Assembly (NCBI GenBank): GCA_964483985.1
Contig: CAZADS010000076.1
Span: forward strand, 1 to 27,618
Length of the DNA stretch: 27,618 nucleotides
Reading direction: 5' to 3'
Source of the DNA: CAZADS01 sp964483985
GTDB lineage: Bacteria > Pseudomonadota > Alphaproteobacteria > Thalassobaculales > Thalassobaculaceae
A program made the position numbers and the translations under genes. The notes under the pieces are model-generated. The model was not told the DNA's origin, made no database searches, and was given only the letters and a program-made list of their open reading frames with translations. Numbering within the stretch: the first letter of the stretch is position 1; each line of letters begins with the position of its first letter. Shown piece by piece: positions 15,042 through 22,838 of the stretch.

Positions 15042-15809
15042 ATGCGTTTTGAAAATAAGATAGCCCTCATAACAGCAGCGGCTAGTGGTATCGGCAGAGC
15101 TACGTCCGATATTATAGCAAAGGAAGGTGGGACGGTTATTGCCATTGATACTGATGAGGAAAGATTAGAAAAAACAGTAACTGAAATTTCGGACGCTGGT
15201 GGCAAAGCATTTTCCTATTGTACAGATGCCCTTGATTTTAAAGAGGTAGATGAAACGGTTGCTAATATTGTCCAAAATCATAGAAAAATAGATATTTTAG
15301 TGAACGCGGTCGGCGGTAGTACAATCATTACGAATCCGGCGGCAAAGGTTGACGAACTAAAGTTAGATGAGTGGCAAAGTATAATTCATTTTAACTTGGA
15401 TGGTATGTTTCTGTTCTCTCATGCTGTGGTGCCCATAATGAAACAGCATGGTAGTGGTAAAATCGTCAATTTGGCCTCCATTGCTGGCAGAGGATTTAGT
15501 GACGAAAGCAGTAGTGCATATGCGGCAGCTAAAGGCGGAGTGATAGCTTTTACTAAGAAATCTGCTCGGGAATTAGGTCCCTATGGAATCACCGTCAATG
15601 CTATAGCTCCCAATACGACCCTTACAGAGAGAATACGCCCTCGATGGGAACAACAAAGCCCTGAATCACAGGCTAGACAGATTGAACAGGTGCCACTCCG
15701 GCGGATGGCTGAAGCACTTGATCAAGCGCGGGTGATTTGCTTCTTCGCTTCTAGTGATGCGGACTACGTAACGGGGCAAACAATTGATGTTTCAGGTGGC
15801 TTAGTTTGA
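15042..15809 (+). CDS. Short-chain dehydrogenase/reductase (SDR)
   Basis: A complete 255-residue classical SDR. The cofactor region is AAASGIG (about residues 12-18), where the canonical first T-G pair reads A-A, followed by DTDEERL, whose Asp suggests NAD(H) preference. Then come NAVGGS in place of NAG, the catalytic Ser in NLASIAG, YAAAK as YxxxK, and ITVNAIAPNTTLTERI. It ends YVTGQTIDVSGGLV, the standard signature. The first residues match those of the interrupted SDR at 70. A CMD-family gene follows after 32 bases and is likely cotranscribed. The substrate is probably a secondary alcohol or acyl-type hydroxyl compound, which the sequence alone cannot settle. Confidence 0.9.
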   Translation: MRFENKIALITAAASGIGRATSDIIAKEGGTVIAIDTDEERLEKTVTEISDAGGKAFSYCTDALDFKEVDETVANIVQNHRKIDILVNAVGGSTIITNPAAKVDELKLDEWQSIIHFNLDGMFLFSHAVVPIMKQHGSGKIVNLASIAGRGFSDESSSAYAAAKGGVIAFTKKSARELGPYGITVNAIAPNTTLTERIRPRWEQQSPESQARQIEQVPLRRMAEALDQARVICFFASSDADYVTGQTIDVSGGLV

Positions 15810-15841
15810 TCTAGTCCCTGAACGTACGGGGAGATTTTGAT

Positions 15842-16240
15842 ATGGCAAAGAGCGAACTTTACCAAAAGGGTGACGCTATGCGTCGAACTATGTACGGTGA
15901 GGCGGCATATGAGCGTGCAAACACGACAGTCTATAGCGATCCTATCATGCGGAAATTTCTGGATTTAGCGACGGAAACGGTATTTGGTGCACTTTGGACA
16001 CGCCCAGGGTTGGATACTAAAACGCGCGCTTTAATTTGTGTGATATCGGATGTTTCTACCGCGAGAGAAGAAGAGTTGGCTATTCATTTGCGTTTTGCTA
16101 TCAATCAAGGATGGACCGAGGATGAATTAATCGAAACCATGCTGCATCTTTCCGGATATATTGGTGTGCCTTCAGTCCGCGGTGCTATGCTTGTCGCAAC
16201 TCGCGTATTTGCTGAATTAAAGGTGGAGGGCAAGAGTTAA
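15842..16240 (+). CDS. Carboxymuconolactone decarboxylase (CMD) family protein
   Basis: A 132-residue protein of the CMD/AhpD-like fold, with the typical core TRPGLDTKTRALICVISDVSTAREEELAIHLRFAINQG (given as start and end of residues 52-90) and the ELIETMLHLSGYIGVPSVRGAM helix pair. There is no CxxC, so it is not an AhpD-type peroxidase reductase; it is closer to gamma-carboxymuconolactone decarboxylases that act on aromatic ring-cleavage products. GGGGAG sits before ATG 15842. It follows the SDR in the same transcript and is ended by a clear terminator. True substrate unknown, as CMD-family proteins have spread to many pathways. Confidence 0.85.
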   Translation: MAKSELYQKGDAMRRTMYGEAAYERANTTVYSDPIMRKFLDLATETVFGALWTRPGLDTKTRALICVISDVSTAREEELAIHLRFAINQGWTEDELIETMLHLSGYIGVPSVRGAMLVATRVFAELKVEGKS

Positions 16241-16249
16241 CACTTTATG

Positions 16250-16290
16250 GCCCGGTAAGGCAGCTAAAACCCGACCGGGCTCTTCTCTTT
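16250..16290 (+). terminator. Rho-independent terminator of the SDR-CMD operon
   Basis: A perfect 7-base-pair GC-rich stem, GCCCGGT (16250-16256) with ACCGGGC (16274-16280), spaced by 17 bases and followed by the pyrimidine-rich TCTTCTCTTT. It begins 10 bases after the CMD stop. The opposite strand lacks a T run, so it serves mainly the plus-strand operon between two convergent genes. Confidence 0.75.
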
Positions 16291-16302
16291 CTAGGAAGAT
16301 AA

Positions 16303-16683
16303 TTAAATTCCACGTTCTTTAAATACTTCTCGGGCCTGTCGAAATCCATCAACGGCACACGGAAACCCTGCATACCCGCCAACTTGGATAAGAATTTCGG
16401 CGATTTCTTCTTTGGTTACACCGTTGTTAAGGGCGCCACCGAGATGAAGCCTAAATTCATGTGTCCGACCAAGGGCAGCTAACATTGCTATATTGATCAT
16501 ACTTCGTGTTTTAAGTGGTAATCCTTCTCGTCCCCAAATAGCTCCCCATGCATGAGTGGTGATAAATTCTTGTAGATTCATACTAAAGGCATCGGCATTA
16601 TTTATAGAATTGTTTACATATTCTTCTCCAAGTACATTCTTTCGAGTAGCTAAACCCTGGTCAAATAATTCTTTAGTGTCCAT
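16303..16683 (-). CDS. Carboxymuconolactone decarboxylase (CMD) family protein, second copy
   Basis: A 126-residue CMD-family protein, convergent with the one at 15842 but clearly different in sequence. The core reads WGREGLPLKTRSMINIAMLAALGRTHEFRLHLGGALNNG (ends of residues about 50-89), then VTKEEIAEILIQVGGYAGFPCAVDGFR. This version is closer to 4-carboxymuconolactone decarboxylase: it retains the RTHEFRLH segment with Glu and His in typical places, plus GYAGFP. Start ATG 16683 is supported by AGGAG about 7 bases upstream. It lies 108 bases downstream of the enolase-superfamily gene on the same strand. Confidence 0.87.
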   Translation of the reverse strand: MDTKELFDQGLATRKNVLGEEYVNNSINNADAFSMNLQEFITTHAWGAIWGREGLPLKTRSMINIAMLAALGRTHEFRLHLGGALNNGVTKEEIAEILIQVGGYAGFPCAVDGFRQAREVFKERGI

Positions 16684-16790
16684 GTTCTCACTCCTAGGAT
16701 TTGGATTTTAATAGAGGGAGACTAACCGAGATTTATGCACCAAAACCGCATCTGTGTGATTATTTGAATTAATTTTCTTTAGAGTCTTTT

Positions 16791-17900
16791 TTACTTAAGA
16801 CTCTGGACAGTATTTTTCTTTATTAGATCAAAATCGATCGTAGCACCAAGCCCTGATTCTGTTGGAGCATGAATCATACCTTTAGCATCTGGTTCTAGGT
16901 CATCAATAATACCATACTTTTGGGCTCCCGAAGGAAGTAAAACTTCAAAATACGTCGTATTTTTGATGGATAGGATTACATGTAGATTTGCCCAATTATT
17001 AAGAGAATTGCCACCATGATGGATTTCGTAATTTATACCAAAGGCTTCTGCTAAATGTGCTGTCTTTATCAGCGCCGTTATTCCACCTTTTACGGCAACG
17101 TCGCCGCGTAAATAATCGGTAGCCTTATTTATTATCCAAGGAGCGTAGTTAGTAAAACCACCCGGTGAATACTCGGTTGCCATAAGTGGAATTGACAATT
17201 TCTCTCTGAGTTTTATGCAACCCATTAAATCGTCATCCGCAAGTGGGTCTTCGTACCAATAGAAATTTAAATCCTCTATTGCTTTCCCAACTTTGATGGC
17301 ATGATCGTAGGTATAGCTCCAGGTTGAATCTAGCATAATATCATAATCATCACCGACGGCTTTTCTCACAGCTCGACAAACTTCAATATCTTCTCGCCAT
17401 ACGGTAGGGGGATGAATCTTGTACGCTGCCCAACCATCTTCCATATATTCCAAGGCCTGGTCAGCGTAGGCTTCTCGTGAAGGTAGTAATGCGGAAGAGG
17501 CGTATGCTGGGATCGATTCGCGAAATCCACCAAGCATTTTATATAATGGCAAATTGGCAGCTTTTGCTGCTATATCATATAAAGCAATATCAACTGCCCC
17601 TATAGATCGAATTGTTGTTATTCTATTACGCCGCCACATCGCTTGGTAAAGTCGTTCTCTATCTAGCGGATTTTGCCCCATTAAAATCGGTTTTAAACTT
17701 CTAATTATTCCAAGCCCGTCAACCTGTGCACTAAAAGTTGCAGAGCCAAGAAAGGAATACCCTTCTATCCCTTCATCCGTTCTGATTGTGAGCAGGCCGA
17801 GCATGCTTTCGCCTGTCGAGTTTCCTGAACCTTCATGATATTTGGTTGCAGGGATATTTTCCCATTTGAACAAGTCAAGAGTTACATCGTCAATTTTCAT
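16791..17900 (-). CDS. Mandelate racemase / muconate lactonizing enzyme family protein
   Basis: A 369-residue enolase-superfamily enzyme, which abstracts a proton next to a carboxylate using a Mg ion. The N-terminal capping domain ends near RTTIRSIGAVDIAL-type sequence (RITTIRSIGAVDIALYDIAAK). The barrel carries YKIHPP (candidate base Lys on strand 2), the metal ligands Asp (IMLDSTWSY), Glu (YWYEDPL) and Glu (MATEYSPGG), and EIHHGGNSLNN with a His that fits the mandelate-racemase-type general base. It may be a sugar-acid dehydratase or a racemase/cycloisomerase; acid-sugar dehydratases commonly look like this. ATG 17900 is preferred over an ATG 26 codons upstream because the fold begins there and GGTGGGG precedes it. 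No transporter or regulator is next to it. Confidence 0.88.
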   Translation of the reverse strand: MKIDDVTLDLFKWENIPATKYHEGSGNSTGESMLGLLTIRTDEGIEGYSFLGSATFSAQVDGLGIIRSLKPILMGQNPLDRERLYQAMWRRNRITTIRSIGAVDIALYDIAAKAANLPLYKMLGGFRESIPAYASSALLPSREAYADQALEYMEDGWAAYKIHPPTVWREDIEVCRAVRKAVGDDYDIMLDSTWSYTYDHAIKVGKAIEDLNFYWYEDPLADDDLMGCIKLREKLSIPLMATEYSPGGFTNYAPWIINKATDYLRGDVAVKGGITALIKTAHLAEAFGINYEIHHGGNSLNNWANLHVILSIKNTTYFEVLLPSGAQKYGIIDDLEPDAKGMIHAPTESGLGATIDFDLIKKNTVQSLK

Positions 17901-18078
17901 CAGAAACCCCACCATCAATGTTTTTGGGAAATGCGGGAAACTATTTTCGTGATTAAGATCACTAATTATAAAATGCAATTCCTAGAATATTATTAAATTG
18001 AAGATATGAAATATCAAGTTATTCAGATCTTGATTTCGTAAAATGGTATATTTGGTTCACATTACTGGGTTCAAGTTT

Positions 18079-18732
18079 TTATGAGATTTTGACTATTTCG
18101 CGCACCCGATGTTTTAAATTGGGCAAGACATCAGTGTGAAACCATTCATTTTTTTGAAGAAAATTCGCGGACCGCCACGACGGATGTGGAAGCGGTATAA
18201 TAGAAGGTCCGTAGTCGCGCCACGCCCGCACTGTATCGGTTAGTGTTTTTTTTCGAGCTCGTCGTAAATAATAGGCTTGCGCATGCATGCCTACTAAAAG
18301 GGTTAACTGAATACGTTTTAAATGAAATTGGACTTGAGCATGCCATTTAGGAGCACATTCTTTTCTTGGAGCCGCATCGCCACCATTTTTTAGCTTCCCA
18401 GGGTAACAAAATCCCATAGGCATCATAGAAATTTTGGTTGAATCATAAAAATCCTGTTTATCAACACTCAACCATTCCCGTAAGCGATCTCCCGATCTAT
18501 CATTCCATGGAATGCCTGTAAAGTGCACCTTCGTGCCTGGAGCTTGGCCAATAATAAGTATTCGGGCCATAGGATCACTTACCAGGACGGGACGGCAACC
18601 GTTTGGGAGTTGATCTTCACAAAGCCGACAAGCTCCAATTTTGTCCAACAGCTGTTGTAATTTAGTAGCCAAATTAAAATCCGTTAAATAGTGATGGTGT
18701 GGATTTTGCAATCCTATATGCTGTCTTTGCAA
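18079..18732 (-). CDS. Uracil-DNA glycosylase family protein
   Basis: A 217-residue protein of the uracil-DNA glycosylase superfamily, close to the family-4-like group of proteobacterial proteins. It shows a CRLC pair near residue 36, GQAPGTKVHFTGIPWNDRSGDRLREW (ends given; motif 1 region) and MGFCYPG. Near the C-terminus LPHPSWRS matches motif 2 with its His. Such enzymes excise uracil or other damaged bases, though this subgroup has little experimental support. The start is uncertain: the frame has no ATG before residue 50, and TTG 18732 or TTG 18711 must be used. It is divergent from the flavoprotein gene 18854. Confidence 0.85.
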   Translation of the reverse strand: MQRQHIGLQNPHHHYLTDFNLATKLQQLLDKIGACRLCEDQLPNGCRPVLVSDPMARILIIGQAPGTKVHFTGIPWNDRSGDRLREWLSVDKQDFYDSTKISMMPMGFCYPGKLKNGGDAAPRKECAPKWHAQVQFHLKRIQLTLLVGMHAQAYYLRRARKKTLTDTVRAWRDYGPSIIPLPHPSWRSANFLQKNEWFHTDVLPNLKHRVREIVKIS

Positions 18733-18853
18733 TTCATTTTTATATTTGTTGAGAAGCGATATTGTATACTTAATCCAACAATGGTAACGGATCTCAATTA
18801 AACGATTATAATTTTTCGTTAATGAAAGAATTGGGATGCGAGGGGATAATTAG

Positions 18854-20338
18854 ATGGAATATGACGTCGTGGTTGTTGGTGCGGGAAACGCTGCGATGTG
18901 CGCGGCATTATCGGCTCAAGAGGCTGGCGCTAAAGTTTTAGTTTTAGAAGCAGCGACCGAGGATCTTGGAGGTGGAAACACCCGATTTACTGCTGGAGCA
19001 ATCAGGACTGTCTATAACGGTGTTGATGATCTTAGAGAACTTATGCCTGATCTTACTGACGCCGAATGCGATATTACAGACTTCGGAACATATACTGAGG
19101 AACAATTTTTTGACGATATGTTTAGAGTAACAGAATATCGAACAGACCCCGAATTGGTGGAAATTCTCGTTAAAAATAGTTTTCCGACTCTGAAATGGTT
19201 GAGAAGTAAAGGTGTGCGTTTCGCACCAATTTGGGGTCGCCAGGCTTTTAAAGTAGACGGCAGATTTGTGTTTTGGGGTGGATTGACTTTAGAGGCTTAC
19301 GGGGGTGGACCGGGATTATGTCAAGCGTTATGGACTGGGGCTCGGAAACGTGGGATTGATATAATGTTTGAAGCGCGGGCCATAAATCTTGTTCATGAAT
19401 CGAACAAGATCACGGGAATAGCCATTCGCCATCAGGGAACAATTTCTAATATTTCCGCCAAAGCCGTTGTACTTGCATCGGGCGGCTTTCAAGCTAATAC
19501 AGAATGGCGCACGCGTTATTTGGGGCCAGGTTGGGATTTGGCTAAAGTTAGAGGAACGCCCTACAACGTTGGAGATGGTATTCGAATGGCGACGGACATA
19601 GGGGCAAGCACGGTGGGCAATTGGTCCGGTTGCCATGCAGTGGGGTGGGAACGGAATGCACCCGAATTCGGTGATCTTTCGGTAGGAGATGCTTTTCAAA
19701 AACACAGCTATCCTTTTGGGATTATGGTAAATGCAACTGGTCGCCGTTTCGTGGACGAGGGGGCGGATTTTCGAAATTATACGTATGCGAAATATGGCCG
19801 GGTAATACTCAACCAACCAAATCAGTTTGCGTGGCAAATTTTTGATCAAAAAGTCATACATTTACTTCGGGATGAGTATCGTATTCGTCAAGTGACTAAG
19901 GTCACTGCCGATACGATTCCAGAATTAGCTGAAAAGTTGGAAGGGGTGGATAGTGAGGCTTTCGTGGAAGAAATTCAGCAATGGAATGCTGCCGTTCAGA
20001 CTAATGTTGCCTTTAATCCAAACGTAAAAGATGGTCGAAGCACGAATGGTCTCAAAGTTGTCAAATCAAATTGGGCAAATACCTTGGACCAAGGTCCATT
20101 TGAGGCATTTCAAATCACATGCGGTATAACTTTTACTTTTGGTGGCATTCGGATCGATGGGTCCGCACAAGTTCAAAATACTGATTATCAGCCCATAAAC
20201 GGATTGTTCGCTGCCGGCGAAATGGTCGGGGGTATATTTTATTTTAATTATCCTGGGGGTAGTGGACTTATAAATGGGGCGGTATTTGGAAAAATTGCTG
20301 GGCGATCTGCCGGCAAACTGGCTATGGGTAGCTCCTGA
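18854..20338 (+). CDS. FAD-dependent dehydrogenase, tricarballylate dehydrogenase (TcuA)-like
   Basis: A 494-residue flavoprotein of the fumarate reductase/succinate dehydrogenase family, most like TcuA, which oxidises tricarballylate to cis-aconitate. It has the N-terminal FAD site (VVVGAGNAAMCAALSA, then LVLEAA), GGGNTRFTAGA, VVLASGGFQAN, GRRFVDEGADFRNYTYAKYGR, and the C-terminal FAD-binding GLFAAGEMVGGIFY with PGGSGLINGAVFGK. GAGGGGA precedes ATG 18854. TcuB, TcuC and TcuR partners usually seen with TcuA are absent, so the substrate may be another tricarboxylate or a steroid-like/ene compound; the family contains such ketosteroid dehydrogenase relatives. No Tat signal, so it is likely cytoplasmic or peripheral at the membrane. 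Confidence 0.85.
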   Translation: MEYDVVVVGAGNAAMCAALSAQEAGAKVLVLEAATEDLGGGNTRFTAGAIRTVYNGVDDLRELMPDLTDAECDITDFGTYTEEQFFDDMFRVTEYRTDPELVEILVKNSFPTLKWLRSKGVRFAPIWGRQAFKVDGRFVFWGGLTLEAYGGGPGLCQALWTGARKRGIDIMFEARAINLVHESNKITGIAIRHQGTISNISAKAVVLASGGFQANTEWRTRYLGPGWDLAKVRGTPYNVGDGIRMATDIGASTVGNWSGCHAVGWERNAPEFGDLSVGDAFQKHSYPFGIMVNATGRRFVDEGADFRNYTYAKYGRVILNQPNQFAWQIFDQKVIHLLRDEYRIRQVTKVTADTIPELAEKLEGVDSEAFVEEIQQWNAAVQTNVAFNPNVKDGRSTNGLKVVKSNWANTLDQGPFEAFQITCGITFTFGGIRIDGSAQVQNTDYQPINGLFAAGEMVGGIFYFNYPGGSGLINGAVFGKIAGRSAGKLAMGSS

Positions 20339-20417
20339 TGTGCTTTAGGCTAAGTTATCGTCCTTATCAAATTTCGACCTTAACAGTCAAAACTAGATCC
20401 TTGTGTTTTTAGGGTTT

Positions 20418-21302
20418 TTAACCTGTTTCCATCGGAAGATGCTTATCGTTTGACCATTCTGACATAGAGTTATCGTATAAAGCGACATCCTCGTGGCCAA
20501 GCATTATTAACAGCATGGCAGTAGTGCTTGCAGCGATACCGCCGCCACAATATGTTATAACGCGCTCAGATTTATCTGCTGCAGTATCTCTCAGTAACTG
20601 TGCGATTTTTTCGGCGGGGAGAAAAGTGTTTGTTATTGGATCTATTAATTCTGTTGTGGGTAAATTTTTACTTCCGGAAATTCGGCCAACCCGTCCATAG
20701 GTTCGACCTCCAGTGCCTGTGTGTTGTTCTCTAGAAAGAGCATTTATTGTGCAGATTCTATCATTACCTATTGATGCCAACACTTCGTCTTTCTGGACGA
20801 TAAGACCTGAGCGAAGTCGAGGAGTAAAAATAGCTGGGCTATAGTTGGCAGGTTTCTTGGAAATAGGATGATTATCTTTGGCCCATTTTACAAAACCTCC
20901 GTCAAGTACTTTTGCGTTATCAAAACCAAAAGCCCGCAACATCCACCAGACCCGTGTCGCCCATTGTGGTGAGGTGGTACTGTACAAAACAACAAAATTG
21001 TTATCCCCCAAGCCGTGTTTCCCTACGGCGGTTGCAAAGTCCTCCGCGGACGGAAACGTAAAACGAAATTTGCTTGTTTGATCAGATAATTCGGCTTGTA
21101 AGTCGAGGTAATCCGCTCCTGGTATATGGCCTTGATCATAATCGGGTTTACCGCTACCTACCGTGTAAGCTTGGGTAGGATGTGGTAGAAGGTGGGTTGT
21201 GCAGTCATATATACGTAATTTAGGGTCGTCAAGATGATGTGCTAGCCATTTGGTATCCACAATAAATTCAGGATAAAGAAATTGTGTATCTTGGAAACTC
21301 AT
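20418..21302 (-). CDS. Tandem-rhodanese sulfurtransferase (thiosulfate/3-mercaptopyruvate type)
   Basis: A 294-residue protein with two rhodanese domains, the common layout of thiosulfate and 3-mercaptopyruvate sulfurtransferases. The first (about residues 15-145) is inactive and carries the structural GHIPGADYLDL. The second (about 165-285) has the active-site loop CGGGIAAS with its persulfide-forming Cys. The sequence WWMLRAFGFDNAKVLDGG links the domains. AAAGGA precedes ATG 21302. It transfers sulfur to cyanide or thiols in sulfur metabolism and detoxification. The loop CGGGIA differs from both CGTGVTA (mercaptopyruvate) and CRKGVT (thiosulfate), so the substrate is not decided. Convergent with the flavoprotein gene and divergent from the transporter. 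Confidence 0.9.
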   Translation of the reverse strand: MSFQDTQFLYPEFIVDTKWLAHHLDDPKLRIYDCTTHLLPHPTQAYTVGSGKPDYDQGHIPGADYLDLQAELSDQTSKFRFTFPSAEDFATAVGKHGLGDNNFVVLYSTTSPQWATRVWWMLRAFGFDNAKVLDGGFVKWAKDNHPISKKPANYSPAIFTPRLRSGLIVQKDEVLASIGNDRICTINALSREQHTGTGGRTYGRVGRISGSKNLPTTELIDPITNTFLPAEKIAQLLRDTAADKSERVITYCGGGIAASTTAMLLIMLGHEDVALYDNSMSEWSNDKHLPMETG

Positions 21303-21366
21303 GACTATGTTCCTTTCTGGTTAGCCGCCCATATCTCGCGCGCACGCTTGTTACAAACTATAATAG

Positions 21367-22266
21367 TTGACCGTAGTGATTACTCAAATTCGTATTAGGT
21401 TCTCTCGGATTTCGCCAAACGTTCAAGGGATGATTTGGATGGCAATTGCCGGGTTAATTTTTGCTTCCTTCATGGCAATTGTACGGCATGTTGGCACGTC
21501 AATGAACCCGATTCAAGTAGCGTTCCTTCGTTACGGGCTGGGAATGTTATTCATGCTTCCTTTCTTCCTTAGAATAAATTTGGCTGATCTACGAAGTGCC
21601 CGTTTTGGATTGCACGCAACTCGGGGAGTTATGCATGCTTGTGGAGTGATGGCATGGTTTTATGCCATGACTCGCATTCCTATTGCCGAAGTGACTGCCA
21701 TAGGGTTTACCGCTCCAGTTTTCGCCACTTTGGGCGCTATATTTTTTTTGGGTGAGGAAATTAGAATCAGACGCTTAGTAGCGGTTATCATTGGTTTGTT
21801 TGGTGCTGTTATTATCTTGCGGCCTGGAATTGGTGAGATCGATTACGGGGCTATTGCAATGTTAATTGCGGCACCAATATTTGCAATGGCGGATTTAATA
21901 TCAAAAGTTCTTACACGGCGTGAGACAGGCCCAGCAGTAGTAGCTTATCTATCGGTTTTTGTGACTCTAACAATTTTGGCCCCCGCTTTATTTGTTTGGC
22001 GTGAGCCTACTTTAGAAGAGTGGGTGCTTATGATAATTACGGCTGGGTTGGCTACATCGGGCCATCTATGTATGGTGCAGGGCGTAAAGGTGGCTGAAGT
22101 TTCTGCATTACAACCGGTGAAGTTCCTCCAATTGTTTTGGGCTGCACTAATCGGATTTCTAGTTTTTTCAGAGTTACCAGCAATCTGGACTTGGATTGGC
22201 TCAGCTGTAATTATTTGCAGTGCGACGTACATAGCCCACAGCGAAACTGTGGGTCGAAAAAGATAG
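21367..22266 (+). CDS. EamA/DMT-superfamily transporter
   Basis: A 299-residue inner-membrane protein with about ten hydrophobic segments in two EamA repeats, as in drug/metabolite transporters. The first repeat is recognisable from MIWMAIAGLIFASFMAIVRHVG to PIQVAFLRYGLGMLF, and each ends with a helix containing GAIFFLGEEI or FLVFSELP followed by G-rich helices. The start is unclear: TTG 21367 or GTG 21376 keep the N-terminal SPNVQG seen in relatives; ATG 21430 or 21439 would be shorter. None has a strong ribosome site. Such exporters often move amino acids, metabolites or S-adenosylmethionine-like compounds; the substrate is not readable. A weak hairpin follows the stop directly. Confidence 0.88.
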   Translation: MTVVITQIRIRFSRISPNVQGMIWMAIAGLIFASFMAIVRHVGTSMNPIQVAFLRYGLGMLFMLPFFLRINLADLRSARFGLHATRGVMHACGVMAWFYAMTRIPIAEVTAIGFTAPVFATLGAIFFLGEEIRIRRLVAVIIGLFGAVIILRPGIGEIDYGAIAMLIAAPIFAMADLISKVLTRRETGPAVVAYLSVFVTLTILAPALFVWREPTLEEWVLMIITAGLATSGHLCMVQGVKVAEVSALQPVKFLQLFWAALIGFLVFSELPAIWTWIGSAVIICSATYIAHSETVGRKR

Positions 22267-22283
22267 CTCTATTCCGGATAGAG
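22267..22283 (+). terminator. Weak hairpin after the EamA gene
   Basis: CTCTAT (22267-22272) pairs perfectly with ATAGAG (22278-22283) around a TCCGG loop, one base after the EamA stop, then AATTTTGG. The stem is short and the T run is interrupted, so termination may be inefficient. Confidence 0.35.
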
Positions 22284-22388
22284 AATTTTGGAATCCTAAT
22301 TATAAAGTTTTCAAGTTAATATCGAAACGGTTGATTTGAATTTTAGAAGTGTAGGTCTTACATTATCCTTTTTCTTTCAAGGTTGAAA

Positions 22389-22694
22389 ATGTTAACCATC
22401 ATACAAAAATGGCTCCGCCATTACCTTACCAGAGATCGTGCTGAAATTGGGATGGCCGTATGTGGTCTTTTTGCTCTTGTAACGCCCTTGTTAATATGGG
22501 TCTCGTGGTCAAAAGAAGTTTTCAAAGTGGTTTTGATAATCGGATTCACTTCGTTTTTGTTAGCCACGTGGTTTGCCCAATATGCTGCACCTGAAACAGT
22601 CGATCCAGATCAAGAACGATTACCTAAACCGGGAGAATTACCATTGACTGGTAGCGACGAGGATAAGTCCGATTCATGGCGCGAGCTAACTTAA
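22389..22694 (+). CDS. Small two-span membrane protein, unknown
   Basis: A 101-residue protein I do not recognise. After a basic amphipathic start there are two hydrophobic stretches (about residues 22-39 and 46-63, VCGLFALVTPLLIWV and VLIIGFTSFLLATWFA), giving a likely two-helix inner-membrane protein. The last 38 residues are polar, acidic and Pro-rich, with DPDQERLPKPGELPLTG. ATG 22389 was chosen over TTG 22383; AAGG lies just upstream. It is 122 bases downstream of the EamA gene and 144 upstream of the iron-dehydrogenase, in the same direction. There is no functional hint. Confidence 0.65.
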   Translation: MLTIIQKWLRHYLTRDRAEIGMAVCGLFALVTPLLIWVSWSKEVFKVVLIIGFTSFLLATWFAQYAAPETVDPDQERLPKPGELPLTGSDEDKSDSWRELT

Positions 22695-22792
22695 GTATCA
22701 ATAACCTTTTCAGGGTTTTCCATTATCTGAGTGTTTTTAATGAAACTTTCTGAAAAATTTTAATTTAAACAATGAAAACTCAATCAGTACAG

Positions 22793-22805
22793 TGGTCTTG
22801 GACCA
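22793..22805. promoter_or_regulatory. Perfect inverted repeat upstream of the iron-containing dehydrogenase, possible operator
   Basis: TGGTC-TTG-GACCA, 34 bases before the ATG of the dehydrogenase. It resembles the GT...AC dyads bound by FadR-type GntR regulators, although FadR-type dyads are usually more tightly spaced. No such regulator is in the window. A 10-base dyad can arise by chance, so this is a hint. Confidence 0.3.
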
Positions 22806-22838
22806 TTTAATCTGGTTTACAGTCTGGAGAATTTGGAA

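Noticed and set aside
18001..18030. GATAT-gaa-ATATC dyad upstream of the enolase-superfamily gene
   Set aside because: Short and AT-rich, with no other supporting signal; similar dyads are common by chance.
18764..18769. GTATAC palindrome upstream of the TcuA-like gene as a GntR operator
   Set aside because: Only six bases are symmetrical (TTGTATACTT, not TTGTATACAA), expected by chance in AT-rich DNA.
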